A DNA stretch of 64,000 bases from NCBI GenBank assembly GCA_963766445.1, contig CAVXZW010000025.1:186001-250000 (forward strand), written 5' to 3'. Within the stretch, counting starts at the first letter, position 1. The number at the start of each line of letters is the position of its first letter. A program made the translations under genes and the position numbers. The stretch comes from JAICYJ01 sp963766445 (lineage in GTDB: Bacteria > Actinomycetota > Thermoleophilia > Gaiellales > JAICJC01). Under the pieces are notes generated by a model. The model was not told the origin of the DNA and made no database searches. It was given only the letters and a program-made list of their open reading frames with translations. Positions 53,420 to 61,869 of this stretch are shown here, piece after piece.

Positions 53420-54343
53420 ATGAGCGTTCTCATCTTGATCGCAGGGCTGGTTGCATGTGCGGGCGCCGTGACGCTGCTGACGCGCGGACTCTCGGCATCG
53501 CGGCTGCGAACCTCCGAGACGATCGGCCAGATCCACCAGTACGGCTACACGATCCCGGCGGAGCCGCTGCCGGCGCCAAGCCGTGGTCCGCTGACGGCCC
53601 TGCTGAACCGCGCCATCGAGTTCTTCGGCGAGATGCTGAGCGAGCGCGCCGCGGCGTCGAACGTGCGCACCGAACTGCTGGCCGCGGCCATGTACGACAC
53701 GTCGGTGGCCCGCTTCATGGGCTTCCGGGCGCTGCTGGCACTCGGCTGCGGCGGGCTCTGGGTGTGGACGGCATCCGCGCTCGGCTATTCGGTGCTGGTG
53801 CTCGTGGCAGGCGCCGCCGGTGCGGCATTGGCCGGCTGGGTGTTCCCGCTGGCCGTGGTGCGGCGCCGCGCCGAGGACCGCTACGAGCAGATCGAGCGCG
53901 AGATGCCGGACCTGATGGACCTGCTCGTGGTCACGGTCGAGTCGGGCATGAGCTTCAACGCCTCGCTGAAGGTCGCAACCGAACGCCTGGAGGGACCGCT
54001 CGGCGACGAGCTGCGGCTGACGCTGCAGGAGCAGAGCCTGGGCCTGTCGATCGAGGAGGCGCTTCGCAACATGCTGGCGCGCTGTAACACGATCGGCATC
54101 CGCTCGTTCGTGCGGGGCGTGCTGCAGGGCGAGACGCTGGGCGTGTCGATCGGCCAGATCATGCGCAACCTCGCGCACGAGGTGCGCGCTCAGCGCAAGG
54201 CTGCGGCCGAGGAGCGCGCGCAGAAGGCTCCCGTGAAGATGCTGTTCCCGCTGATCTTCCTGATCTTCCCGGCCATGTTCGTGGTGCTACTGGCTCCGGC
54301 CGTGATGGAATTCGTCAAGGCCTTCCACCACGTGCATCACTGA
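53420..54343 (+). CDS. tadC: TadC-like inner membrane protein
   Basis: A 307 aa T2SSF-family protein with membrane helices (VLILIAGLVACAGAVTLL, then SVLVLVAGAAGAALAGWVF), the F-domain motif (MPDLMDLLVVTVESGMSF, LGVSIGQIMRNLAHEVR) and two C-terminal helices (MLFPLIFLIFPAMFVVLLA). It starts 4 nt after the TadB fusion, the usual tadB-tadC order. It ends the plus-strand Tad operon. Confidence 0.92.
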   Translation: MSVLILIAGLVACAGAVTLLTRGLSASRLRTSETIGQIHQYGYTIPAEPLPAPSRGPLTALLNRAIEFFGEMLSERAAASNVRTELLAAAMYDTSVARFMGFRALLALGCGGLWVWTASALGYSVLVLVAGAAGAALAGWVFPLAVVRRRAEDRYEQIEREMPDLMDLLVVTVESGMSFNASLKVATERLEGPLGDELRLTLQEQSLGLSIEEALRNMLARCNTIGIRSFVRGVLQGETLGVSIGQIMRNLAHEVRAQRKAAAEERAQKAPVKMLFPLIFLIFPAMFVVLLAPAVMEFVKAFHHVHH

Positions 54344-54345
54344 GG

Positions 54346-54658
54346 TCAGCGAATCGGAGGACCGAGCGAACCCTGGGCCAGCCGCAGGATCCAGATCACC
54401 GAGACCATCCGGTAGACGAATGCCGGCAGCAGCACGGCGAACAGGGCCAGGTGAGCCTGGTACGGCTGAGCGACGATTTCGATGGCGGAATCGAGGACGG
54501 GCACCAGTAGGTATAGGCCGACAATCGAGACAGCGAAGTGGATCATCGCGCGCCGGAACTCCGTCGGCGCCTGCTCCGGGAAGCGCACGACGATCCAGAT
54601 GGCCACGGCGGCAGCGGCCGCTACGAACAGGACGCTGAAGGTTCCAACCGTACGTCAT
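54346..54658 (-). CDS. Small membrane protein convergent with Tad operon (frameshifted)
   Basis: The frame VAIWIVVRFPEQAPTEFRRAM...RMVSVIWILRLAQG has three membrane segments. Its first codon as sequenced is GTG at 54606, but the hydrophobic stretch GTFSVLFVAAAAAVAIW lies upstream without start. If one base near 54650 is removed, an ATG at 54658 gives MTYVGTFSVLF, about 103 aa. Function unknown; convergent with tadC. Confidence 0.5.
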
Positions 54659-54768
54659 CACCCTTCCTGGATCGGGAGCTCGGGTGTGGGTTCATCGGCT
54701 GATGGCCGAACCCACTGTAGCGTAATCGGTCTAGCGGCGGTGTTCGGGAAACCCCGCTCCCGAGACTC

Positions 54769-55345
54769 CTAGCCTGTCCCGAACGTCGCCAGAATCGCCT
54801 CGGCCACGTCCCGCAGCGGCCTCCCCGTCTGCTGGCTGGCGCCACGCAGGCGCGCGAACGCCTCCGCCTCGCTGAGCCCGTCCTTCTCCATCAGCAGGCC
54901 CTTGGCGCGCTCGATCAGCTTGCGCGCCTCCAGCGCGTCGCGCAGCGATGCCCGCCTCGTCGCGCAGCGCCTGCAGCTCGGCGTGGCGGGCCCGCGCCGC
55001 CTCGATCGCGGGCAGCAGGTCGCTCTCGCGGAACGGCTTCACCAGGTAGCCGAACACGCCGGCGTCGACGGCGCGGCCGACCAGCGCCGCCTCCGAGAAC
55101 GCGGTCAGCATCACGATCGGGATCTGCCGCCGCTCGAGCATCTGGCGGGCGGCCTCGATGCCGTCCAGCTCGGGCATCTTGACGTCCATCACCGCCAGGT
55201 CGGGCCGGTGCTCAGCGGCCAGCGCGACCGCCTCGCGCCCGTCCCGCGCCTCGGCCACCACCTCGAACCCGGCCCGCTCCAGCATCGCCCGCACGTCCAG
55301 GCGGATGATGGTCTCGTCCTCCGCGATCAGGACACGGCCGGAAAT
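54769..55345 (-). CDS. ANTAR-domain response regulator (frameshift; unusual start)
   Basis: A receiver domain (VLIAEDETIIRLDVRAML, phosphoacceptor in LAVMDVKMPELDG, Lys in YLVKPFRESD) is followed, after a frame change near 54955, by an ANTAR RNA-binding domain (DALEARKLIERAKGLLMEKD, SEAEAFARLRGASQQTG). ANTAR proteins bind paired hairpins and suppress terminators. No ATG, GTG or TTG precedes the first strand; the first candidate in frame is ATT at 55345 (ISGRVLIAED), so the start is unresolved. It overlaps the kinase gene. Confidence 0.78.
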
Positions 55346-56421
55346 CGCACCACCGTCTTCCCTCGCAGGTCGATGCGCCCGCGCAGCTCCTCGCGCACCA
55401 GCGCCGCGGCGATCGTCAGGCCCAGCCCCTGGCGCGGGCCGGGCGGCGGCCCCTGACCCTCGTCGCCGACGCTCATCACGATGCTACCGCCGTCGCGCAC
55501 CAGCTCCACCGAGATGCGGCCGCGGCCGTGCTCCAGCGCGTTCTGGAACAGCTCGCAGAACACCAGCGCCACCGCCGTCGCCCGCTGGCCGGGAAGCACC
55601 ACCGGCTGCAGCCGGCTGACCACCTCGCGCCCGCCCAGGCCCTGCCCCAGCATCGCCTCCAGCCGCCCGATCAGCCCGGCGCAGTCGACGTCGTCGTGGT
55701 GCGAGGTGGTCAGCAGGTCGTGCACGGCCGCGATCGACAGGATCCGGTGCACGCTCTCCTCGAGCGCCCGCTCGGCCGCCGGGTCGTCGATCGCACGGGC
55801 CTGCAGGCGCAGCAGCGAGGCCACCGTCTGCAGGTTGTTCTTGACGCGGTGGTGGATCTCCTGGACGGCCAGCGACTCCAGCTCCGACACCCGCGCCCGC
55901 GTCTGCTCGTACAGCTTCGCGTTCTCGATCGCCTGCCCGACCTGCCCCGCGATGGCGGTCAGCAGCGCCACCTCGTCCTCGCCGAAAGCACGCGGCAGCC
56001 GCGTGCGCACGTTCAGCGCCCCCTCCAGCCGGTCGCGCGCGTGCACGGGCACGGCCAGGATCGACTCGTACTCGTCCTCGGGCAGGTTGGGGAAGCCGAC
56101 GAAGCGCGCGTCGAGGTGCGCCGCCTCGGCGATCATGACCGGACGGCCTTCGGCCGCCGACGTCCCGGTGATGCCCTCCCCCAGGTGCATGCGCGGGCGG
56201 TGGCTGGGGTCGCCGAAGCGCCCGTCGTGCGTCGCGCGCAGCTCCAGCACGTCGTCGGTCTCGTCGTACAGGTAGACGAAGCAGGCGTCCGCCTCGAGCG
56301 CCGAGGTGACCTTGGCCGCGATCCGCTCGAACACGACGTCGAGGTCGAGCGAGGAGTTGACCGCGGCGATCGTGTCGGTGAGCAGCTCGAGGTGGCGAGC
56401 CGTACGGTCGGTGGCGGCCAT
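55327..56421 (-). CDS. GAF-domain sensor histidine kinase (HisKA_2/HWE type)
   Basis: The protein of about 364 aa has an N-terminal GAF domain (residues 20-165, ending QVGQAIENAKLYEQT), a HisKA_2-type phosphoacceptor EIHHRVKNNLQTVASLLRL and an ATPase domain with VFCELFQNALEHG (N box) and SVGDEGQGPP (G box). It is soluble, so it senses a cytoplasmic signal. Together with the ANTAR regulator it forms a two-component pair. Start ATG at 56421, with TACACT 5 nt before it; the frame is open 16 codons further. Confidence 0.9.
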   Translation of the reverse strand: MAATDRTARHLELLTDTIAAVNSSLDLDVVFERIAAKVTSALEADACFVYLYDETDDVLELRATHDGRFGDPSHRPRMHLGEGITGTSAAEGRPVMIAEAAHLDARFVGFPNLPEDEYESILAVPVHARDRLEGALNVRTRLPRAFGEDEVALLTAIAGQVGQAIENAKLYEQTRARVSELESLAVQEIHHRVKNNLQTVASLLRLQARAIDDPAAERALEESVHRILSIAAVHDLLTTSHHDDVDCAGLIGRLEAMLGQGLGGREVVSRLQPVVLPGQRATAVALVFCELFQNALEHGRGRISVELVRDGGSIVMSVGDEGQGPPPGPRQGLGLTIAAALVREELRGRIDLRGKTVVRFPAVS

Positions 56422-56426
56422 AGGTG

Positions 56427-56432
56427 AGTGTA
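56427..56432 (-). promoter_or_regulatory. Putative -10 hexamer of GAF kinase-ANTAR operon
   Basis: TACACT on the minus strand, 5 nt before ATG at 56421. Confidence 0.4.
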
Positions 56433-56467
56433 GATGCGCGGGTTCCCTCATATGCGAGAGTGCCGTC

Positions 56468-57410
56468 ATGACACTTTCGCTGAAGCCACCGATTAAACCC
56501 CAGCTCGCGAAGCCCCAGGACGAGCTGCCCGAGGGCGAGGGCTGGTGCTACGAGCCCAAGCTGGACGGGTTCCGGACGATCGTCTTCGTCGACGGCGACT
56601 CGCACCTGCTGCAGTCGCGGAACGGACGAGCCGATGGACCGCTACTTCCCGGAGCTGCGCTTCCCGCCCGGCCGCTACGTGCTTGACGGCGAGCTGATCA
56701 TCCCCGACGGCGAGGCCGAGGACTTCGAGGCGCTCCAGAACCGCATCCATCCGGCCGCCTCGCGCGTGCAGATGCTGGCCGAGCAGACGCCGGCGCGCTT
56801 CGTCGCGTTCGACCTGCTCGCGCACGATGACACCGTCATCCTCGACCAGCCGCTGGCCGCACGGCGGGCGCTGCTGGAGCAGGTGGTGGCCGACCCGGTG
56901 ATCCTGATCGACCAGACCACCGACCGGAAGCGCGCGGCTCGCTGGCTGCAGGAGCGCGAGGGCGTCGTCGCCAAAGTGGACGACGCTCCCTACCGACCGG
57001 GTGAGCGCGTGGGCATGGTGAAGGTACGCCGGCAGCGCACGATCGACGCCGTCGCGATCGGCTGGCGCGAACGCAAGGCCGGCGGCGCCGTCGCCTCGCT
57101 GATCCTGGCCCTCTATGACACGGACGGGGAGCTGCGGCACGTCGGGCACACGTCCGGTTTCACGGCCAAGCGCGCGCGCGAGCTGCTCGACGTCGTCAGG
57201 CCGCTCGAGACCGGCGAGCACGGCGAGCCCGGACCCAACCGCTGGACCGGCGAGCGCGAGACCGCCTGGCACAGCTTGCGGCCGGAGCTGGTCTGCGAGG
57301 TGCAGATCGAGCACACCAGCGGCGGGCGCATCCGCCACGGCGCGAAGCTGCTGCGCTTCCGCGACGACAAGCTCCCCTCGGAGTGCCTCGTCGACCAGAT
57401 CGACCGATGA
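56468..57410 (+). CDS. ATP-dependent DNA ligase, LigC-like (frameshifted)
   Basis: The protein of about 313 aa has the nucleotidyl-transferase core without extra domains: motif I EPKLDGFR with the adenylated Lys, then after a frame change near 56630 RYVLDGELIIPDG, FVAFDLLAHD, LQEREGVVAKVDDAPY and MVKVRRQRTIDAVAIG. The OB-fold follows. It resembles small actinobacterial LigC or archaeal-type ligases. Its stop overlaps the metallophosphoesterase start (ATGA). Confidence 0.88.
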
Positions 57411-58198
57411 GCTCGCCCGAGCCGTCCGCGATCACGCTCGCGCACCTGTCCGACCTGCACCTCGGCACCGAGGACTGGACGATGGCGGCGCGGCTGCTGG
57501 ACGACATCGCGGAGCTGCGGCCGCGCCTGACCGTGGTCAGCGGCGACCTCACGCAGCGCGCCCGGCGCAGCCAGTTCGCAGCCGCCCGGGCCTACCTCGA
57601 CCGGCTGGGCCCGCTGCTGGTCGTGCCCGGCAACCACGACATCCCGCTCTACGACGTCACCCGGCGGGCGCTGTCACCGATGGGCCGCTACCGGTCGATG
57701 GTGAGCGACCAGCTGAACCCCTTCCTCGTGGATGACGACCTGGCCGTGCTGGGGCTGAACACGACCAGGCCGGCGCGCTGGAAGGAGGGCAGCATCTCAC
57801 CGGCCCAGGTGGAGCTGATCGGAACGAGCTTCGCCGGCGCGCCGGCCACGGCCCGGCGGGTGCTGGTCACCCACCACCCGTTCCTGCCGCCGCCGTCGCT
57901 GCCCCAGGCGATCGTGGTGCACGGCCGCGAGGCGGCGCTGGCGGCCATCCGCGAGGCGGGCGTGGAGCTGCTCCTGGCCGGCCACCTGCACGTGGGCTAC
58001 GCCGACGTGGTCGGCGGCGACGATGGGCCGCTGTCGGTGCAGGCCGGAACCGCGTTCTCGCGCCGGCGCCGCGGGCAGCCCAACGCCTACAACGTGATCA
58101 CGCTCGACGCCGCCGGCCTGCAGGTTCAGCCACGGGTCTGGGACGGCCACGGGTTCCGGCCGGCGGCCGGGCCGGGCACCCCCGAAGGGGACACCTGA
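57407..58198 (+). CDS. Calcineurin-like metallophosphoesterase
   Basis: The 263 aa protein has metal motifs HLSDLHLGT, VVSGDLTQRA, VPGNHDIPLY, VTHHPFL and LLAGHLHVGY. The frame begins 8 codons upstream but ATG at 57407 follows from the ATGA overlap. Probably a phosphodiesterase acting on nucleotides; substrate unknown. Co-transcribed with the ligase. Confidence 0.88.
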   Translation: MSSPEPSAITLAHLSDLHLGTEDWTMAARLLDDIAELRPRLTVVSGDLTQRARRSQFAAARAYLDRLGPLLVVPGNHDIPLYDVTRRALSPMGRYRSMVSDQLNPFLVDDDLAVLGLNTTRPARWKEGSISPAQVELIGTSFAGAPATARRVLVTHHPFLPPPSLPQAIVVHGREAALAAIREAGVELLLAGHLHVGYADVVGGDDGPLSVQAGTAFSRRRRGQPNAYNVITLDAAGLQVQPRVWDGHGFRPAAGPGTPEGDT

Positions 58199-58220
58199 CC
58201 CGGCCGGTGGTCGATCTCCG

Positions 58221-59585
58221 CTACAGCATCGGCAGGTAGCGGTCGAGCTCCCAGGCCGACAGCTGCACCCGGTACTCGTCCCACTCGCGCCGCTTCAGCG
58301 CCAGCAGCCGGTCGCGGAGCTCGGGGCCGAGCGCCTTCTCGACCACCTCGGACTCCTCCGCGGCCGCGATCGCCTCGCCCAGGCTCTCGGGCAGCGACTC
58401 GATGCCCAGGGAGCGGCGCTCGGGGGCCGTCAGCTCGTAGAGGTTGGTCTCCATCGGATCCGGCAGCTCGTACCCGCGCTCGATCCCCTCCAGCCCGGCG
58501 TGCAGCAGGCCGGCGAACGCCAGGTACGGGTTGCAGGCGGGATCAGGGCAGCGGATCTCGGCGCGAGTCGCCTTCTCCTTGCCGGGGTGGTACAGCGGCA
58601 CCCTGATCAGCGCAGAGCGGTTGCGCCGCGACCAGGCCACGTACACCGGCGCCTCGTAGCCGGGAACCAGCCGCTTGTAGCTGTTCACCCACTGCGCGAA
58701 CAGCAGCGAGATCTCCCGGGCGTGCCGCAGCTGGCCGGCGATGAAGCTCTTGGCCACATCGGACAGGTACCAGGGGTCGTCCGCGTCGAAGAACGCGTTC
58801 GAGTCCCCGATGAACAGCGACTGGTGCGTGTGCATGCCGGAGCCGTTCTCGCCGAACAGCGGCTTGGGCATGAACGTGGCGTGCAGCCCGTGCCGCTGCG
58901 CGACCTCCTTCACCAGCGACCGGTAGGTCATGCAGTGGTCCGCCATCTGCAGCGCGTCCGCGTAGCGGATGTCGATCTCGTGCTGGCTGGGGCCGACCTC
59001 GTGGTGCAGGTACTCGACCGGGATGCCCATCTCCTCGAGCGCGAGCACGATCTCCTTGCGCAGGTTGACCGCGGCGTCCATGGTCGTGTCCTCGAAGTAG
59101 CCGCCCGCGTCCAGCGTGTGCGGCCGGCCCTGCTCGTCCATCCGGAACAGGAAGAACTCGAGCTCGGGACCGATCTTGAAGCTGTCGAAGCCGAGCCCGG
59201 CCATGCGGTCGAGCGCGCTTCGCAGCACCTGCCGGGAGTCGGCCTCGTACGGCTCACCGTCGGGGGTGCGGATGTCGCAGAACATCCGTGCCGAGGCGTG
59301 CTCGCCCGACTCCGGCGGCATCATCCTGAAGGTGGCGGGATCCGGCATGGCGATCATGTCGGACTCCTCGATCGCGTTGAAGCCGGTCACCGACGACCCG
59401 TCGAAGCCCATCCCGTGGTCGAGTGCGGATGCCAGCTCGTCACGCGTGATCGCGAAGCTCTTCAGCCTTCCGACCAGATCGGTGAACCACAGCCGCACGA
59501 ACTTGATCTCCGCCTCACCCACCTCGCGCAGCACCCGCTGGCGCGCCTCGGCGACCCCGGCCGTGGTGGTGTCGATCGTCTCCAT
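58221..59585 (-). CDS. glnA: Glutamine synthetase type I (GSI-alpha-like)
   Basis: A 454 aa ammonia-assimilating glutamine synthetase. Family motifs: MGFDGSSVTGFNAIEESDM, IGPELEFFLF, EVGPSQHEIDIRYADALQM, KPLFGENGSGMHTHQSLF and NSYKRLVPGYEAPVYVAWS. The C-terminal region (NLYELTAPERRSLGIESLP) is like the alpha form of Firmicutes rather than the adenylylated form, so the PII-GlnE adenylylation control is doubtful. ATG at 59585 with GAAGGGAG in front. A terminator-like hairpin lies in the leader. Confidence 0.95.
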   Translation of the reverse strand: METIDTTTAGVAEARQRVLREVGEAEIKFVRLWFTDLVGRLKSFAITRDELASALDHGMGFDGSSVTGFNAIEESDMIAMPDPATFRMMPPESGEHASARMFCDIRTPDGEPYEADSRQVLRSALDRMAGLGFDSFKIGPELEFFLFRMDEQGRPHTLDAGGYFEDTTMDAAVNLRKEIVLALEEMGIPVEYLHHEVGPSQHEIDIRYADALQMADHCMTYRSLVKEVAQRHGLHATFMPKPLFGENGSGMHTHQSLFIGDSNAFFDADDPWYLSDVAKSFIAGQLRHAREISLLFAQWVNSYKRLVPGYEAPVYVAWSRRNRSALIRVPLYHPGKEKATRAEIRCPDPACNPYLAFAGLLHAGLEGIERGYELPDPMETNLYELTAPERRSLGIESLPESLGEAIAAAEESEVVEKALGPELRDRLLALKRREWDEYRVQLSAWELDRYLPML

Positions 59586-59620
59586 CGTGCTCCCTTCGCT
59601 CGGTTTCCGGGCACAAAGAA

Positions 59621-59660
59621 ACGCCCCCAGGTGGCTCCCGACGGAGTCACCTGGAGGCGT
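59621..59660 (-). terminator. Terminator-like hairpin in the glnA leader
   Basis: On the minus strand an 18 bp stem with one mismatch and one G-T pair (left arm beginning ACGCCTCCAGGTG, right arm ending CACCTGGGGGCGT with loop GTCG) is followed by TTTCTTT. Only 35 nt separate it from glnA, too few for a promoter in between, so it lies in the glnA leader or ends the upstream HD-GYP transcript. Confidence 0.72.
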
Positions 59661-59734
59661 CATCGCCCCTCGCGGCCGGCGCCGTTGCCGACCACACGAG
59701 CACGATAGCCGATCGCGCGGATGAGGCGTCGCGG

Positions 59735-61855
59735 CTAGCCGGTGGCGGCGATCACAGCGGCCAGCACGTCCACCACCTGCGGGTCGAAGTCCCGGCCAGA
59801 GCAGCGGCGCAGCTCCTGCATCGCCTCCTGCGAGGGCTGCGCCCTGCGGTACACGCGATCGGTGGTGATCGCGTCGTACGCGTCGCAGGCCAGGATCACA
59901 CGCGCCCCCAGCGGGATCTCGGGGCCGGCCAGGCCGTTGGGGTAGCCGCTGCCGTCCCAGTGCTCGTGGCAGCTGATCACCAGCTCGGCCGCGCCGGCCA
60001 GCGCCCGCACGGGCTCCAGGATCTGGGCGCCCAGCTGCGGATGCGTCTTCATCACGGCCCACTCCGATGCGGTCAGCGGCCCCGGCTTGTTGAGGATCTC
60101 GGCCGGGATCCCGATCTTGCCGATGTCGTGCAGGGCCGCGGCCACGCTGATGTCGCGCAGCTCGGAGCCGGAGACTCCGAGCCGGTCGGCGACCGCCGTG
60201 CACAGGCCGACCAGGGCCTGGGCGTGGTCGTTGGTGTAGGCATCCTTCGCGTCCAGCGCGTTGCCGAGGGCCTGCATGGTGGCCAGGAACGACGTGTCGA
60301 GCTCGTCGTAGAGGGCGCGGTTGGTGATCGCCAGCAGCGCCTGGTCGGCGATGCCGAGCAGCATCCGCTGGTCGCGCGGAGAGATCGGCCCGCGGCGCGG
60401 CCCTCGCTGCACGATCACGGCGCCGCGGTTTCGCGACCGCTCGCCGATCGCGATCACCGCATACGTGGTGCCGGCCGGCGCGGCGTCCAGGCAGCCGGTC
60501 AGGGCCGGGGTCTGGTCGAGGTCGAGCGACGCGATGCCGCGGCCCGACAGCGCCGCGGCCAGCGGCTGGTCGGTGACGCGCAGCCTGGTGCGCATCAGCC
60601 GGTGCGCCTCGCGGGGCGTGTAGCCGACCGTGGTCGCAGGCGCCAGCAGGTCTCCGTCGCGCTCCCAGATCGAGATGCCGGCGCACTCGACCAGCCGGTC
60701 GATCGCGATCGCCAGCATGGAGGCGATGCCCTCGACGTTCTCCTGCAGCGACAGTGCCGCGCCCAGCTCGAGCAGCGCCTCCGAGATGTCGGCCGCCTCC
60801 TGCTGCTCGGCGATCAGGCGCACGTTCTCGCAGGCGATGGCGGCGTGCGCCGCGATCACCTCGAGCAGGCGCAGGTCGTCGTCGTCGAACCGGGCCAGGC
60901 CCTCCTTGCTGAGGACGATCACGCCCACGGATCCATGCTCGGACACCATCGGCGCCACCAGCATCGACTCGTCGATCGGTTCGGTGCCCGGGATCTCGAC
61001 GCTGAAGGGCACGGCCGACGCGTCGTCGACCCGTAACGGCTTCCTCGTCTCGAACACGCGGCCGGTGATGCCCTCGCCGACGGCGACGACCAGATCCTCG
61101 ACGTCTTCACCGGCGTAGACCTCGCCCACGCCCATCAGCGCGGCAGGCAGCAGCAGGTCGCCGTCCTGCGATACGACGTAGAACCGGCAGGAGTGGTAGT
61201 CGATCAGCGTGTGCAGCTGCCCGACGACGATCCGCCCCACCTCGGGCAGCGACCGCACCCCGATGAAGGCTCCGGCCAGCGATCGCACGAGCCGCATCTG
61301 CTCGAGCGCGCGGTCGCCGCGAGCGGCCTGCCCGGGCGCGATCGCCTGCTCCAGCAGCATGTATTCGCGCGCGGCCGACACCGCGGCCACCATCTCCAGG
61401 CAGGAGGCCAGATGCGCGGCCAGGGCTGCGGCGCAGGACTGGTCGGCCTCGGACAGCTCGCGGCCGGGATGCGCGGTGGCGGCGATCACGTGGCTGACCG
61501 CGCCCTCGGACACGATCGGCACCGCGACCAGCTGCAGCCGGCCGAACGCACCCTGCGTGATCCCACTGCCATGGCCGTCGCAGAGCTCGACGGCGGCGGC
61601 CATGCGCGCATCGCCGACCCGGTGGGGTCTGGCGCCGGAGCGGGCCCAGCGGCCCTCGCAGGCGATGCCGGTCTCGGTCAGCTTGACGGCGGCGACGGCG
61701 TCCAGCGCGAGCAGGCGCCCGAAGGCGGCGCATCCCGCTTCGAGCAGCGCGGCACGCTCGCGTTTGGAGCTGAGCTCGGCGAGGGTCGCCACGAGGTCCA
61801 GCGAGGCGTCGGACGCGTCGGCCGGGACGGCGGTGACCCGAGTACGGTGAGGCAT
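59735..61855 (-). CDS. GAF / HD-GYP c-di-GMP phosphodiesterase
   Basis: The 706 aa soluble protein has three GAF-like regions (about 20-160, 195-345 and 360-510) and a C-terminal HD-GYP domain: HDIGKIGIPAEILNKPG, MKTHPQLGAQIL, HEHWDGSGYPNGL. All metal ligands of HD-GYP enzymes are present. No GGDEF or membrane segment. It degrades cyclic di-GMP in response to cytoplasmic signals. TAGGTT lies 8 nt before its ATG. Confidence 0.92.
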   Translation of the reverse strand: MPHRTRVTAVPADASDASLDLVATLAELSSKRERAALLEAGCAAFGRLLALDAVAAVKLTETGIACEGRWARSGARPHRVGDARMAAAVELCDGHGSGITQGAFGRLQLVAVPIVSEGAVSHVIAATAHPGRELSEADQSCAAALAAHLASCLEMVAAVSAAREYMLLEQAIAPGQAARGDRALEQMRLVRSLAGAFIGVRSLPEVGRIVVGQLHTLIDYHSCRFYVVSQDGDLLLPAALMGVGEVYAGEDVEDLVVAVGEGITGRVFETRKPLRVDDASAVPFSVEIPGTEPIDESMLVAPMVSEHGSVGVIVLSKEGLARFDDDDLRLLEVIAAHAAIACENVRLIAEQQEAADISEALLELGAALSLQENVEGIASMLAIAIDRLVECAGISIWERDGDLLAPATTVGYTPREAHRLMRTRLRVTDQPLAAALSGRGIASLDLDQTPALTGCLDAAPAGTTYAVIAIGERSRNRGAVIVQRGPRRGPISPRDQRMLLGIADQALLAITNRALYDELDTSFLATMQALGNALDAKDAYTNDHAQALVGLCTAVADRLGVSGSELRDISVAAALHDIGKIGIPAEILNKPGPLTASEWAVMKTHPQLGAQILEPVRALAGAAELVISCHEHWDGSGYPNGLAGPEIPLGARVILACDAYDAITTDRVYRRAQPSQEAMQELRRCSGRDFDPQVVDVLAAVIAATG

Positions 61856-61863
61856 CTGCAGGG

Positions 61864-61869
61864 AACCTA
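61864..61869 (-). promoter_or_regulatory. Putative -10 hexamer of HD-GYP gene
   Basis: TAGGTT on the minus strand, 8 nt before the ATG at 61855. Confidence 0.45.
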
